Shown piece after piece: positions 1-6,739 of a DNA stretch of 64,000 nucleotides. The DNA comes from Lachnospiraceae bacterium (lineage in GTDB: Bacteria; Bacillota; Clostridia; Lachnospirales; Lachnospiraceae). The position numbers were made by a program, and so were the translations under genes. Each line of letters starts with the position of its first letter. The first letter of the stretch is position 1. The stretch covers positions 1-64,000 of the forward strand of contig SVDH01000004.1 in NCBI GenBank assembly GCA_015057865.1, read 5' to 3'. Under the pieces are notes generated by a model, which saw nothing but the letters and a program-made list of their open reading frames with translations, had not been told where the DNA came from and made no database searches.

Positions 1-1
1 G

Positions 2-62
2 CGGCACTGCGTGCCGTTTGGAGCGGAACAGCATGCCGTTCTTCTGGAACGGCTATGCTGTT
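2..62. repeat. Two adjacent palindromes at the left edge (REP-like)
   Basis: Bases 2-7 pair with 11-16 around a 3-base loop. Bases 27-33 and 35-41 pair with 56-62 and 47-53 to make a long hairpin with one mismatch. The arms share a GAACGGCATGC-like theme, as in extragenic palindromic repeat families. Short open frames cross it from the edge (frame 1 stops at about 93, frame 2 at 172), but neither resembles a protein, so the element is read as non-coding and possibly cut by the window edge. Confidence 0.45.
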
Positions 63-88
63 TAACCGGAATATGCAGTTCCTTTGCG

Positions 89-321
89 AACCATAGTTTG
101 TCAATTTATCAGATGCGGAATACTCACACATTCAAGCAAAAAACCATTTTGGCGTTTTCGTGAAGCCTGACCCTATAATTCCACGTTGGAGCTTCTGAAA
201 ACGCCATTTTCGTTTCGTCGATTTTTAGGTTTATTTACGCGGCCTTATGAAACCCAGGTTCTTTGATAAAAGCCTTTTATCTTATTTGGCGTTGCCAGAA
301 TTATCTTGTTAAACTATGGTT
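89..321. repeat. 233-bp element bounded by inverted repeats (MITE-like)
   Basis: Bases 89-104 and 306-321 are inverted repeats matching at 14 of 16 positions, with an 11-bp identical core (AACCATAGTTT). Nested inside is a second inverted repeat, 150-159 with 197-206, and a perfect 17-base palindrome at 265-281. There is no open frame of note. The design resembles a miniature inverted-repeat element or a structured RNA. No target-site duplication was recognised. Confidence 0.4.
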
Positions 322-365
322 TGCTGTAGTTGTTTCAATGTCACTAAATAACACGATGAATCATT

Positions 366-396
366 ATAAAAAAACAGCCTTGAATAAAGGCTGTTC
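366..396 (-). terminator. Intrinsic terminator of the 490-954 gene pair
   Basis: A 9-bp stem (373-381 with 387-395) with a 5-base loop is followed on the minus strand by a run of seven U. It lies about 95 bases downstream of the last minus-strand gene. Confidence 0.8.
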
Positions 397-489
397 TATA
401 AGGTACATGCAGATTTGTTAAAATACTGTAAATTGTGAAATAATTAACAAGTTTCTATATTTTAGTTTCGGCAAATATATGCTCATCCA

Positions 490-696
490 TTATATTAACT
501 CGACGATAAACTCATCTGATCCTTCTTCAAACGCGTTATATTCGTCATAATGAATATGTCTTCCGGGCGATTCGACTGCCAAGGCAGAAAAATGTGCCGC
601 CAGGGATAACAATCCATCCGCATTTGCTGACAGTATTGCTTGTCCGTCTTCGATATGAAAACGTATTTCATGATTATTTTCCCATATTAGTTCCAT
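490..696 (-). CDS. Small Imm32-like protein (orphan immunity protein candidate)
   Basis: A 68-residue acidic protein. The pattern DGLLSLAAHFSAL, then HIHYDEYNAFEEGSDEFIVEL at the C-terminus, resembles the Imm32 family of immunity proteins that neutralise polymorphic or contact-dependent toxins. That family link is from memory of the motif. The chosen ATG at 696 sits 10 bases after an AGGGGG ribosome binding site. A GTG three codons earlier touches that site and is unlikely. The 730-954 gene lies 33 bases upstream and is probably co-transcribed. No toxin gene is visible, so this may be an orphan. Confidence 0.6.
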   Translation of the reverse strand: MELIWENNHEIRFHIEDGQAILSANADGLLSLAAHFSALAVESPGRHIHYDEYNAFEEGSDEFIVELI

Positions 697-729
697 ATTA
701 CTCACGCCCCCTTCAATCAGATATCTCTC

Positions 730-954
730 TTAATTGTTCATAGAATGTTCTTTTTCCCACTCTTCTGCTGTTTTAAGCATTTCCGGTGTAAAGTATGACG
801 CCGGTTCTACGTAGTCAACATGTCTGTAGGGTGGTTGTATTCCGCTACATGATACATCATATTCTTCAGCCAATTCCTTTTCAAGCTTTGCTATCCATTT
901 TTCATTCTGCCAATCCAGTAATGGGCATCGTTTCATATTATCATTATCTGCCAT
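730..954 (-). CDS. Hypothetical 74-residue protein
   Basis: A charged, soluble 74-residue protein with no signal peptide or membrane segment and no family I recognise. Visible features are an acidic start, an aromatic and proline-rich middle (QPPYRHVDYVEPASYF) and a helical, Glu-rich tail. A strong AGGGGGTG ribosome binding site precedes the ATG. It is the first gene of a two-gene unit with the Imm32-like gene. It may be a second immunity or accessory gene, but that is only neighbourhood inference. Confidence 0.55.
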   Translation of the reverse strand: MADNDNMKRCPLLDWQNEKWIAKLEKELAEEYDVSCSGIQPPYRHVDYVEPASYFTPEMLKTAEEWEKEHSMNN

Positions 955-968
955 GTTTTCACCCCCTA

Positions 969-993
969 TATATGTATATTTTTTTTACATATA
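969..993. promoter_or_regulatory. AT-rich inverted repeat ahead of the 730-954 gene
   Basis: Bases 969-976 and 986-993 are perfect 8-bp inverted repeats separated by 9 bases, mostly T. They lie just upstream of the ribosome binding site of the minus-strand gene, so they could be an operator or a leader hairpin. The rest of the 955-1223 divergent gap holds the gap promoter region and nothing else I can name. Confidence 0.3.
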
Positions 994-1122
994 CAGTTTA
1001 ATAAATAAACCTTAAGGCATGGTCGTTTTTAAAGCGACAAATACAGACAACGCTTACTATTCTGAAATCATTGTCGAGATGCCAAATACTTTCTGACAAA
1101 ACACTTCTCACATTTCAACGAA

Positions 1123-1151
1123 TTGTTCTTTCTCCGAAACAAAGTTGTTAT
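1123..1151 (+). promoter_or_regulatory. Candidate gap promoter
   Basis: TTGTTC at 1123-1128 and TGTTAT at 1146-1151 are separated by 17 bases. The -10 box is weak (4 of 6). It lies about 70 bases upstream of the gap start codon. Confidence 0.35.
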
Positions 1152-1223
1152 CCTACTAAAAACATGGTAGAATTCAGCTTCGGGCTCGATTTTTGAGCTA
1201 TTACAGATTTAGGAGGCATAGTA

Positions 1224-2240
1224 ATGAAAGTAAAAGTAGCTATTAACGGATTTGGTCGTATCGGCCGTCTTGTATTCAGACAGTTATTCGAAGAAGAAGC
1301 ATATGAAATCGTTGCCATCAACGATCTTACTTCTCCAAATATGCTTGCATATCTTTTGAAATATGATTCTGCTCACAGGAATTATATTCATGCAAAGGAA
1401 ATCACATCGGATGACGAAAACAGCACCATTACCGTAGCAGGAAAAACCATTAAGATCTATGCGGAGACAGACGCGCAGAATCTGCCGTGGGCTGACCTGG
1501 GCGTAGATATCGTGGTTGAATGCACCGGATTCTATACAAGCAAAGAAAAGGCATCCGCCCATATTAAAGCAGGTGCCAAAAAAGTTGTTATTTCCGCACC
1601 GGCAGGAAAAGATCTGCCGACTATCGTTTATGGTGTAAACCATAAAACATTAAAAGCGACGGATACCGTAATTTCCGCCGCATCCTGTACAACAAACTGC
1701 CTTGCGCCGGTAGCAAAGGCATTAAATGAACTTGCACCGATCAACTCAGGTATCATGAGTACGATTCATGCATACACCGGCGATCAGATGCTCCTGGATG
1801 GCCCGCACAGAAAAGGAGACCTGCGCAGAGCTCGTGCGGCTGCCATGAACATCGTACCGAACAGCACAGGTGCAGCAAAAGCAATTGGTCAGGTTGTTCC
1901 GGAATTGAACGGCAAGCTGATCGGCGGCGCACAGCGTGTTCCGGTACATGACGGTTCACTGGTTCTGCTGTTTGCCGTAGTAGAGGGAGACGTTACCGTC
2001 GATGATATTAATCATTTTATGAAAAACCATCGCGATGCTTCCTTCGGATACACCGAGGATCAGATCGTTTCATCAGATGTTATTGATATGAACCACGGTT
2101 CTCTGTTTGACGCAACACAGACATCGGCCGTATCACTTGGCAACGGTACAACTCATGTACAGGTTGCGGCATGGTACGACAACGAAGGCTCCTATACAAG
2201 CCAGATGGTCCGTACGATCAAATATTTCGCAGAACTGTAA
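1224..2240 (+). CDS. gap: Type I glyceraldehyde-3-phosphate dehydrogenase
   Basis: A glycolytic enzyme that oxidises glyceraldehyde 3-phosphate to 1,3-bisphosphoglycerate with NAD+ and phosphate. At 338 residues it is full length. The NAD-binding GFGRIGR is at 9-15, the catalytic Cys155 lies in SCTTNC, and the partner His182 lies in the IHAYTGDQ stretch. The C-terminal WYDNEGSY signature is intact. AGGAGG at 1211-1216 fixes the start. It stands alone, without the usual downstream pgk and tpi, and ends at a terminator shared with the converging 2304 gene. Confidence 0.98.
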   Translation: MKVKVAINGFGRIGRLVFRQLFEEEAYEIVAINDLTSPNMLAYLLKYDSAHRNYIHAKEITSDDENSTITVAGKTIKIYAETDAQNLPWADLGVDIVVECTGFYTSKEKASAHIKAGAKKVVISAPAGKDLPTIVYGVNHKTLKATDTVISAASCTTNCLAPVAKALNELAPINSGIMSTIHAYTGDQMLLDGPHRKGDLRRARAAAMNIVPNSTGAAKAIGQVVPELNGKLIGGAQRVPVHDGSLVLLFAVVEGDVTVDDINHFMKNHRDASFGYTEDQIVSSDVIDMNHGSLFDATQTSAVSLGNGTTHVQVAAWYDNEGSYTSQMVRTIKYFAEL

Positions 2241-2256
2241 AAGACATTCGCAGTAG

Positions 2257-2292
2257 AAAAGGAAGCCCATTTGGACTTCCTTTCCTATTTTT
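2257..2292. terminator. Bidirectional terminator between gap and the 2304 gene
   Basis: An 8-bp stem (2258-2265 with 2276-2283) is flanked by A-rich sequence on the left and T-rich sequence on the right. It can therefore serve both converging transcripts. Confidence 0.75.
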
Positions 2293-2303
2293 TCTGTATG
2301 ATA

Positions 2304-3059
2304 CTAACTGCTGCCTGATAAATCCATTCTCTTTGAGATAAGAAAATCATACAGGACATCCATTATGACAGGTATGATGATCACAAGTGCAGCATATCCG
2401 ATCAGATAGCCGGGATTTCCCATGAATCCGGCGATCCAATCAAGTGGCGATCCTTCCGGGGGCCAATTCAAGAACATATAGTTTGCATCAAAAACATGAT
2501 CAAATATCCAGACTCCGAATGCAGCGATCGCAAGGAAGAAAAATGCTTTCCATAGTTTCTTCAGATTCGGAACGATTTTTCCTGTGCGTAATTGACAAAT
2601 GATATAAAAAACGATTCCGCCGTGAAAGCAGAAGCCTTCAATCGTTATAAAATGGACCGCCGGATATATGATCCAGTCCGGAAAAAACAATGCGAACAGT
2701 GTTCCGGGGAGGCATAGCGAATAGATACTCTGGCTCACCCAGTCCCACTTGGAATACATATGAATCAGGCATAGAAAAGCTGCCATACTACATAAATGTA
2801 ATGGCAGCTCGTAAACGGTTTGTTTGTCGATGATGATTAAATAGCATGCCCTTACAAGAATCATACAGACAAGGGTCCATCCTGTTATACGGTCGATTCG
2901 TATCTGTATTTTATTGTTGCTATGGCAATACATATACAAAAGGACTGTAATTGCCACAGCTATTCCCAACAGCCACAAAAAATGGGCTGATCCAAATTGT
3001 TTAAAACCGATATTTGCCGGCAAACTATCCCAGTATGTAAAAAACAGTTTTATACTCAT
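2304..3059 (-). CDS. TIGR02206 (YwaF-like) integral membrane protein
   Basis: A 251-residue protein with about six or seven hydrophobic segments. Family-like signatures are LPLHLCSMAAF, a CFHGG motif in a later helix, and the NYMFLNWPPEGSPLDW stretch near the C-terminal end. The function of this family is unknown. The start ATG lies 3 bases after the stop of the histidine phosphatase, so the two are probably translationally coupled. It is the last gene of the operon beginning with the ProX-like gene at 4511. Confidence 0.8.
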   Translation of the reverse strand: MSIKLFFTYWDSLPANIGFKQFGSAHFLWLLGIAVAITVLLYMYCHSNNKIQIRIDRITGWTLVCMILVRACYLIIIDKQTVYELPLHLCSMAAFLCLIHMYSKWDWVSQSIYSLCLPGTLFALFFPDWIIYPAVHFITIEGFCFHGGIVFYIICQLRTGKIVPNLKKLWKAFFFLAIAAFGVWIFDHVFDANYMFLNWPPEGSPLDWIAGFMGNPGYLIGYAALVIIIPVIMDVLYDFLISKRMDLSGSS

Positions 3060-3062
3060 TGT

Positions 3063-3602
3063 TCAGAAGTTATATCTTACAATTTCGCAATTCTGAATGC
3101 CGAATCTGGCATATTCTTCATTTTCCATTTCATAAAAATAGGAATGCACGCTTCTTGCAATCCCATTGTGCGCTACAAGAAGGTATGTTTTCGTATCTGA
3201 CTCAGCTTTGATCTCATCTAAAAGATTATAGATGCGCTGTGCCAGATGAAGGGTAGACTCTCCGCTTTCGTGCCTGCAGGCAAACCATTCTTTGGCTTTG
3301 AGGAAATCCTTACTGTTTCGTGGGGTGGCTTCCCATTTGCCGAAATTCTGCTCGGTCAGACGAGGCTCAACTCTAGCCGGGATCCCGGTGATCTCAGAGA
3401 TGTGCTGTGCAGTCTGTGTCGCTCTGATAAGCGGTGAATAAAGGATCTCATCTGCATGGATTTTTTCATCCAGGATCTTTTTTGCTGTTTCGATCGCCTG
3501 TTGATGTCCAAGATCCGTCAGTGGGATGTCGGTCGCACCGCATATTTTGTTTTCTGCGTTCCAGACGGTCTGTCCGTGTCTTACAAAGTATAAATGTCCC
3601 AT
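3063..3602 (-). CDS. Histidine phosphatase family protein (phosphoglycerate mutase-like)
   Basis: A 179-residue member of the branch-2 superfamily whose active-site His takes the phosphate. The RHG motif is at residues 8-10, with Arg60, Glu84 and the second His145 (VAHNG) where the family has its catalytic pocket. Substrate cannot be assigned; relatives include cobalamin, sugar-phosphate and broad phosphatases. It follows a 48-residue small gene by 11 bases and is followed by the TIGR02206 gene, in one operon. Confidence 0.88.
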   Translation of the reverse strand: MGHLYFVRHGQTVWNAENKICGATDIPLTDLGHQQAIETAKKILDEKIHADEILYSPLIRATQTAQHISEITGIPARVEPRLTEQNFGKWEATPRNSKDFLKAKEWFACRHESGESTLHLAQRIYNLLDEIKAESDTKTYLLVAHNGIARSVHSYFYEMENEEYARFGIQNCEIVRYNF

Positions 3603-3613
3603 ATGAAATACAC

Positions 3614-3760
3614 TTACCCCCGTACTTCTTCCATTCTCAGAAGAATCCTGTTCTTTAATGCCTTTTCCCTCTCGCGTTTCTTTTTCGTTTCTTTCGCTTT
3701 TTCGGCAACGACAGGAGCTAATTCATGCGCGATATAGGCAGTGGTTAATAGAATGATCAT
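3614..3760 (-). CDS. 48-residue basic small protein
   Basis: The frame starts MIILLTTAYIAHELAPVVAE and continues as a very basic Lys/Arg/Glu helix ending in EEVRG. The N-terminus is mildly hydrophobic, so it may lie against the membrane. A perfect AGGAGG precedes the ATG by 7 bases and overlaps the stop codon of the DUF6472 gene upstream, a strong sign of real coupled translation. No family is recognised. Confidence 0.7.
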   Translation of the reverse strand: MIILLTTAYIAHELAPVVAEKAKETKKKREREKALKNRILLRMEEVRG

Positions 3761-3770
3761 AGAACGCCTC

Positions 3771-3947
3771 CTACATCTGGTGCTTTACCACACGATACTC
3801 ATCCCCGTTTCTGTAATAAGGGCAGTTTCGATATCCGCTCTCGAGCAATCGGACATAGTCATCTTCATCCATATTGACAGAGCAATAATACATTTCATCA
3901 TCATCGTCGTACTCAAAGTACGCGCAATCGTCACAGTTGATCTGCAT
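3771..3947 (-). CDS. DUF6472-like small acidic protein
   Basis: A 58-residue protein beginning MQINCDDCAYFEYDDDDEMY and ending CPYYRNGDEYRVVKHQM. The CxxC near the start, the later Cys residues and the YxxVxxQM tail match the small Clostridial DUF6472 family as I remember it. Four Cys (residues 5, 8, 22 and 42) could bind a metal. A GAGGAAAG site lies upstream. It sits 15 bases after the ProX-like gene, and its TAG stop forms part of the next gene's ribosome binding site. Confidence 0.78.
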   Translation of the reverse strand: MQINCDDCAYFEYDDDDEMYYCSVNMDEDDYVRLLESGYRNCPYYRNGDEYRVVKHQM

Positions 3948-3962
3948 TTTCTTTCCTCGTGT

Positions 3963-4511
3963 TTACGATTCCTTCCATGGCAATGTTACATAGATTGGTT
4001 CGTGATGAACCGCAGGCAGAAATACTTGAAACACATCAGAAATCTTCATCTTAAGACTGGATGTGTTCACGCATGGGTGACAGCCAAAGTACTCTCCTTC
4101 CAATACGTCTTCATCAACCAGCAGCTGAACCTCGTTTTCTGTATCGTTCATCAGTCCCATAACACTGACAGCACCCGGTTTGATGTCCAGATATTTTTCC
4201 ATATCCTCGGCAGATGCAAAGGAAAGACGCTGGATGCCGTGCTGTCCGGCCAATTCCTTTGTTTTAAATGGTTTGTCACCCGGCATCAGAAGCAGATAAT
4301 ATTTGGTTTTCTTACGATTGCAAAGAAACAGATTCTTACAGATCAGAACATCCAGTACAGCATCGATTTCCTCGCAGGCTTCCATGGTATCCGCCGGTTG
4401 ATGATCGGTTCTCTTATATCTGATGTTTAATTGGTCAAGCAGATCATATACTCTGATCTCTTTTGCTTCGCGGCCGGTTTCAGACGCCGGCCGTCCTTCA
4501 AATAATTCCAT
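3963..4511 (-). CDS. ProX-type prolyl-tRNA deacylase (YbaK/PrdX family)
   Basis: A stand-alone editing domain expected to hydrolyse mischarged alanyl-tRNA(Pro), acting in trans to prolyl-tRNA synthetase. At 182 residues it has the single YbaK/ProRS insertion domain, with the recognisable ADTMEACEEID, KNLFLCNRKKTKYYLLLMPGDK and GAVSVMGLMND stretches. It is the first gene of a five-gene operon. A sigma-A promoter lies at 4585-4614. Aminoacyl specificity (Ala or Cys) cannot be told by eye. Confidence 0.88.
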   Translation of the reverse strand: MELFEGRPASETGREAKEIRVYDLLDQLNIRYKRTDHQPADTMEACEEIDAVLDVLICKNLFLCNRKKTKYYLLLMPGDKPFKTKELAGQHGIQRLSFASAEDMEKYLDIKPGAVSVMGLMNDTENEVQLLVDEDVLEGEYFGCHPCVNTSSLKMKISDVFQVFLPAVHHEPIYVTLPWKES

Positions 4512-4584
4512 AGTTTGTTACTACCCTTTTGTTCGTGCAACACTGCTGCTATTATTTCTAAATCCTCCAATCATCTTGTCGATT

Positions 4585-4614
4585 ATTATACCATTCTAAC
4601 AATCGCCCTTTCAA
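4585..4614 (-). promoter_or_regulatory. Promoter of the ProX-like operon
   Basis: On the minus strand, TTGAAA (4609-4614) and TATAAT (4585-4590) are separated by 18 bases. The leader is about 70 bases. Confidence 0.75.
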
Positions 4615-4662
4615 TATTTTCAAATGCGAAGAAGAACTGAAGGACTAATGATATGTTCCGTG

Positions 4663-5295
4663 TTATTGGTCGGCTAAGAGCTTCGCTGCGTAATACTTAT
4701 CTGCCTGATAAATCGCGCCGACTGTGTTGTGTGCCATAACGCGATCCTTGCTGACGAGCGTTGTGACCGGCGCATCGGCAAAACGGTAAAACATGCTGTC
4801 ATGTCCGACACACAGGCCGATCAGAATATTCAGGTCAGTGTTTTCTTTGTTTAAGTACTTTGCCTGTAATACCGGATTGCACATGTTTTCGCCGGTAGCA
4901 TTACAGAATTCCGGAACGCCGATCGACGTCTTTTTCTGTGTGCCGCATTTGCAGGCAACGCCAAAGACTTCAAAACCATGTTCTCTGAAGATACGGGCAA
5001 CGGTTCGGGACTCCTGGATCAGACCGGCACAGGTCGCAATGCCGATCTTTTTTGCGTTGAGTTTTTTTGCAAATTCTATGGTTTCCTCTAACCGCGTCAT
5101 TTTACAGTAGTTTTCAGTCTCTACTTCTGCTGCTGCGACAGCGATTGCACGGATCATCGGATCGTTGTATTCTTCCATTGCGCTTTCAAGAAGTGCCGGA
5201 TCAATGTTTGTTGTAAGACAGAATGGCGGGTAGCTTGCCTGCATCTTGTTACAGTTTACGGTTCCGCAGTCAATACAGCTGTGTTTTTGTTCCAT
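4663..5295 (-). CDS. DUF1847 family protein (probable metal-binding)
   Basis: A 210-residue protein with an N-terminal Cys cluster (Cys7, Cys10, Cys15). Further conserved-looking Cys patches are IGIATCAGL, GVACKCGTQKK, CNATGENMCNP and ILIGLCVGHD. DUF1847 is a Clostridial family thought to bind metal or an Fe-S cluster; its function is unknown. An AGGAAG site precedes the ATG. It follows the Mrr-like gene by 26 bases and is probably co-transcribed with it. Confidence 0.88.
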   Translation of the reverse strand: MEQKHSCIDCGTVNCNKMQASYPPFCLTTNIDPALLESAMEEYNDPMIRAIAVAAAEVETENYCKMTRLEETIEFAKKLNAKKIGIATCAGLIQESRTVARIFREHGFEVFGVACKCGTQKKTSIGVPEFCNATGENMCNPVLQAKYLNKENTDLNILIGLCVGHDSMFYRFADAPVTTLVSKDRVMAHNTVGAIYQADKYYAAKLLADQ

Positions 5296-5321
5296 GATCG
5301 TTTTTCTTCCTTTCTTAGGTG

Positions 5322-6128
5322 TTATATTCTTTTGCTCATCTTAGATAAGGCATCACCGTCAATAAGCAGAATGCCGTTTGCGTCAGCTAAGCGCTTTGCA
5401 TTGGCGGTAAATGTAGAGTTGGTGATCACTGCGGCTTTTTTTGCCTGATAGTACTGCATGGAAGCAGAAATCTCCTGAATGGGCGCGCTTCCGACAACCG
5501 TACTGTAGCGCTTACATTGGATGACCCATTTACGGCCGTGTTTTCTGGCAATGATATCAGCGCCATAATCACTGCTGCCCTGCGTGACATGAACACTCTT
5601 ATAGCCATTCCTTTTGAGTACTTTTGCACAATATGCTTCAAACTCATGTCCTTCCATCTGTTCCAGTTTTCTTGTGGAAATATTGGCGATCGGATTGAAC
5701 ATGATCATATAAATACAAAGCAGGATCACCAGACAGATGATCGCTGCTACGGCTGCTTTCATAGGGCTTTTGATCGCCTGTAAATCCGGGAACATCCGCA
5801 GTGGGATATCTGAAAAAACAATGGTGACCAAAATGGCAGAAACCACTCCCGCAAACAGGACAACCGGTAAAAGAATGACCCGAAGAAAACGTTTCCAGAC
5901 AGGAAGCAGTCTATACTTATGCTCCCTGAATGTGACAAGGTAAATGATCAGAAACAGAAGCATAAGGGAAAGCAGGGACTGGTCACAGCTTTGCCTGAAA
6001 ATAAGCTGGGTGAATATGCAGGCGAGAAATACTGCCAGTAAGAAGCCCGTTATAAGATTACATGTTTTGCGAAAAATATGCATACGATATAAACATCCAA
6101 TCATTCTGAAATCATATTCTTTCACCAC
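5322..6128 (-). CDS. Membrane-anchored Mrr-like restriction endonuclease
   Basis: A 268-residue protein with four predicted membrane helices (about 24-44, 50-66, 85-107, 124-145), then an Mrr-cat nuclease domain from 157 to the end. The PD-(D/E)xK core is visible as Glu162 or Glu164, Asp187, and Q204-C-K206. The fold is that of nucleases cutting modified DNA, here tethered to the membrane. The start is uncertain: GTG codons at 6128 and 6125 follow an AGGTGG stretch, and an ATG at 6104 is possible. Confidence 0.82.
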   Translation of the reverse strand: MVKEYDFRMIGCLYRMHIFRKTCNLITGFLLAVFLACIFTQLIFRQSCDQSLLSLMLLFLIIYLVTFREHKYRLLPVWKRFLRVILLPVVLFAGVVSAILVTIVFSDIPLRMFPDLQAIKSPMKAAVAAIICLVILLCIYMIMFNPIANISTRKLEQMEGHEFEAYCAKVLKRNGYKSVHVTQGSSDYGADIIARKHGRKWVIQCKRYSTVVGSAPIQEISASMQYYQAKKAAVITNSTFTANAKRLADANGILLIDGDALSKMSKRI

Positions 6129-6173
6129 CTGTATATCATAGCAGAAATCAGAAAAACCTACAAATAACGAAAG

Positions 6174-6201
6174 CCCGGATCAGATGATCTCTGATCCGGA
6201 C
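6174..6201 (-). terminator. Terminator downstream of the 6225 gene
   Basis: A perfect 9-bp GC-rich stem (6175-6183 with 6191-6199) with a 7-base loop lies 25 bases beyond the stop. The U-tract is weak. Confidence 0.6.
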
Positions 6202-6224
6202 TAAGATGTCGTATGAATATGTGA

Positions 6225-6596
6225 TTATACCAGGCAGTTTTTGATGATCTCATCACCGTCTTCACGGGACGGCGCATGCTTGATCGATACCAGTGTGGCA
6301 GCATACTCGTTCATCAGAACAAGGAGAGAGTCGATTTCTCTATTGCCGATTTTTCTTGTTGGCGCATTCTTGATGTTGGTCAATTCATCAGCAAATCTTT
6401 TATGTGTGCCTGCAATGGCATCCTCCAGAATCTTATCTCCTGCCGCTCTTGTGTCAGCATTCTTGATGTTGTTCAGTGTTCCGATAAAGTCAGCGGTCAT
6501 CATCTGTTCGAATTTGATCTTCTCATCGCCTGTCTCTCTGTCCGGTGCTTCCAGCAGATAGTTGAAAATGTCCTGGAATTTGTGGAAAATTGACAT
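6225..6596 (-). CDS. Four-repeat small protein of unknown function
   Basis: A 123-residue soluble protein built from four related blocks: LLEAPDRETGDEKI, NIKNADTRAAGDKI, NIKNAPTRKIGNREI and SIKHAPSREDGDEI. Each block is followed by a helical linker. The repeat core is roughly I-K-x-A-P-x-R-x-x-G-(D/N)-x-I. The ATG at 6596 is preceded by GGGAG at good spacing; an in-frame ATG 13 codons earlier lacks one. No family is recognised. It stands alone between a terminator and the GntP gene. Confidence 0.7.
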   Translation of the reverse strand: MSIFHKFQDIFNYLLEAPDRETGDEKIKFEQMMTADFIGTLNNIKNADTRAAGDKILEDAIAGTHKRFADELTNIKNAPTRKIGNREIDSLLVLMNEYAATLVSIKHAPSREDGDEIIKNCLV

Positions 6597-6739
6597 GGTT
6601 TCTCTCCCTTCATTGGTTTCGTGTTCTGCAATCATCTGCAGTGTTTTGGTTTACAGTTTTATCATAATACAGTTTTTGAAAAACAGTAATTCATAATTTT
6701 TCTTAAGGCTTGCAGATAATGAATAAGCATGCGCATTAC

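Noticed and set aside
1..172. C-terminal ends of genes entering from the left edge
   Set aside because: Two frames are open to the edge, but both pass through palindromes and resemble no protein.
3741..4430. 229-residue plus-strand open frame
   Set aside because: It runs antisense to the ProX-like and DUF6472 genes, has no ribosome binding site and shows shadow-like composition.
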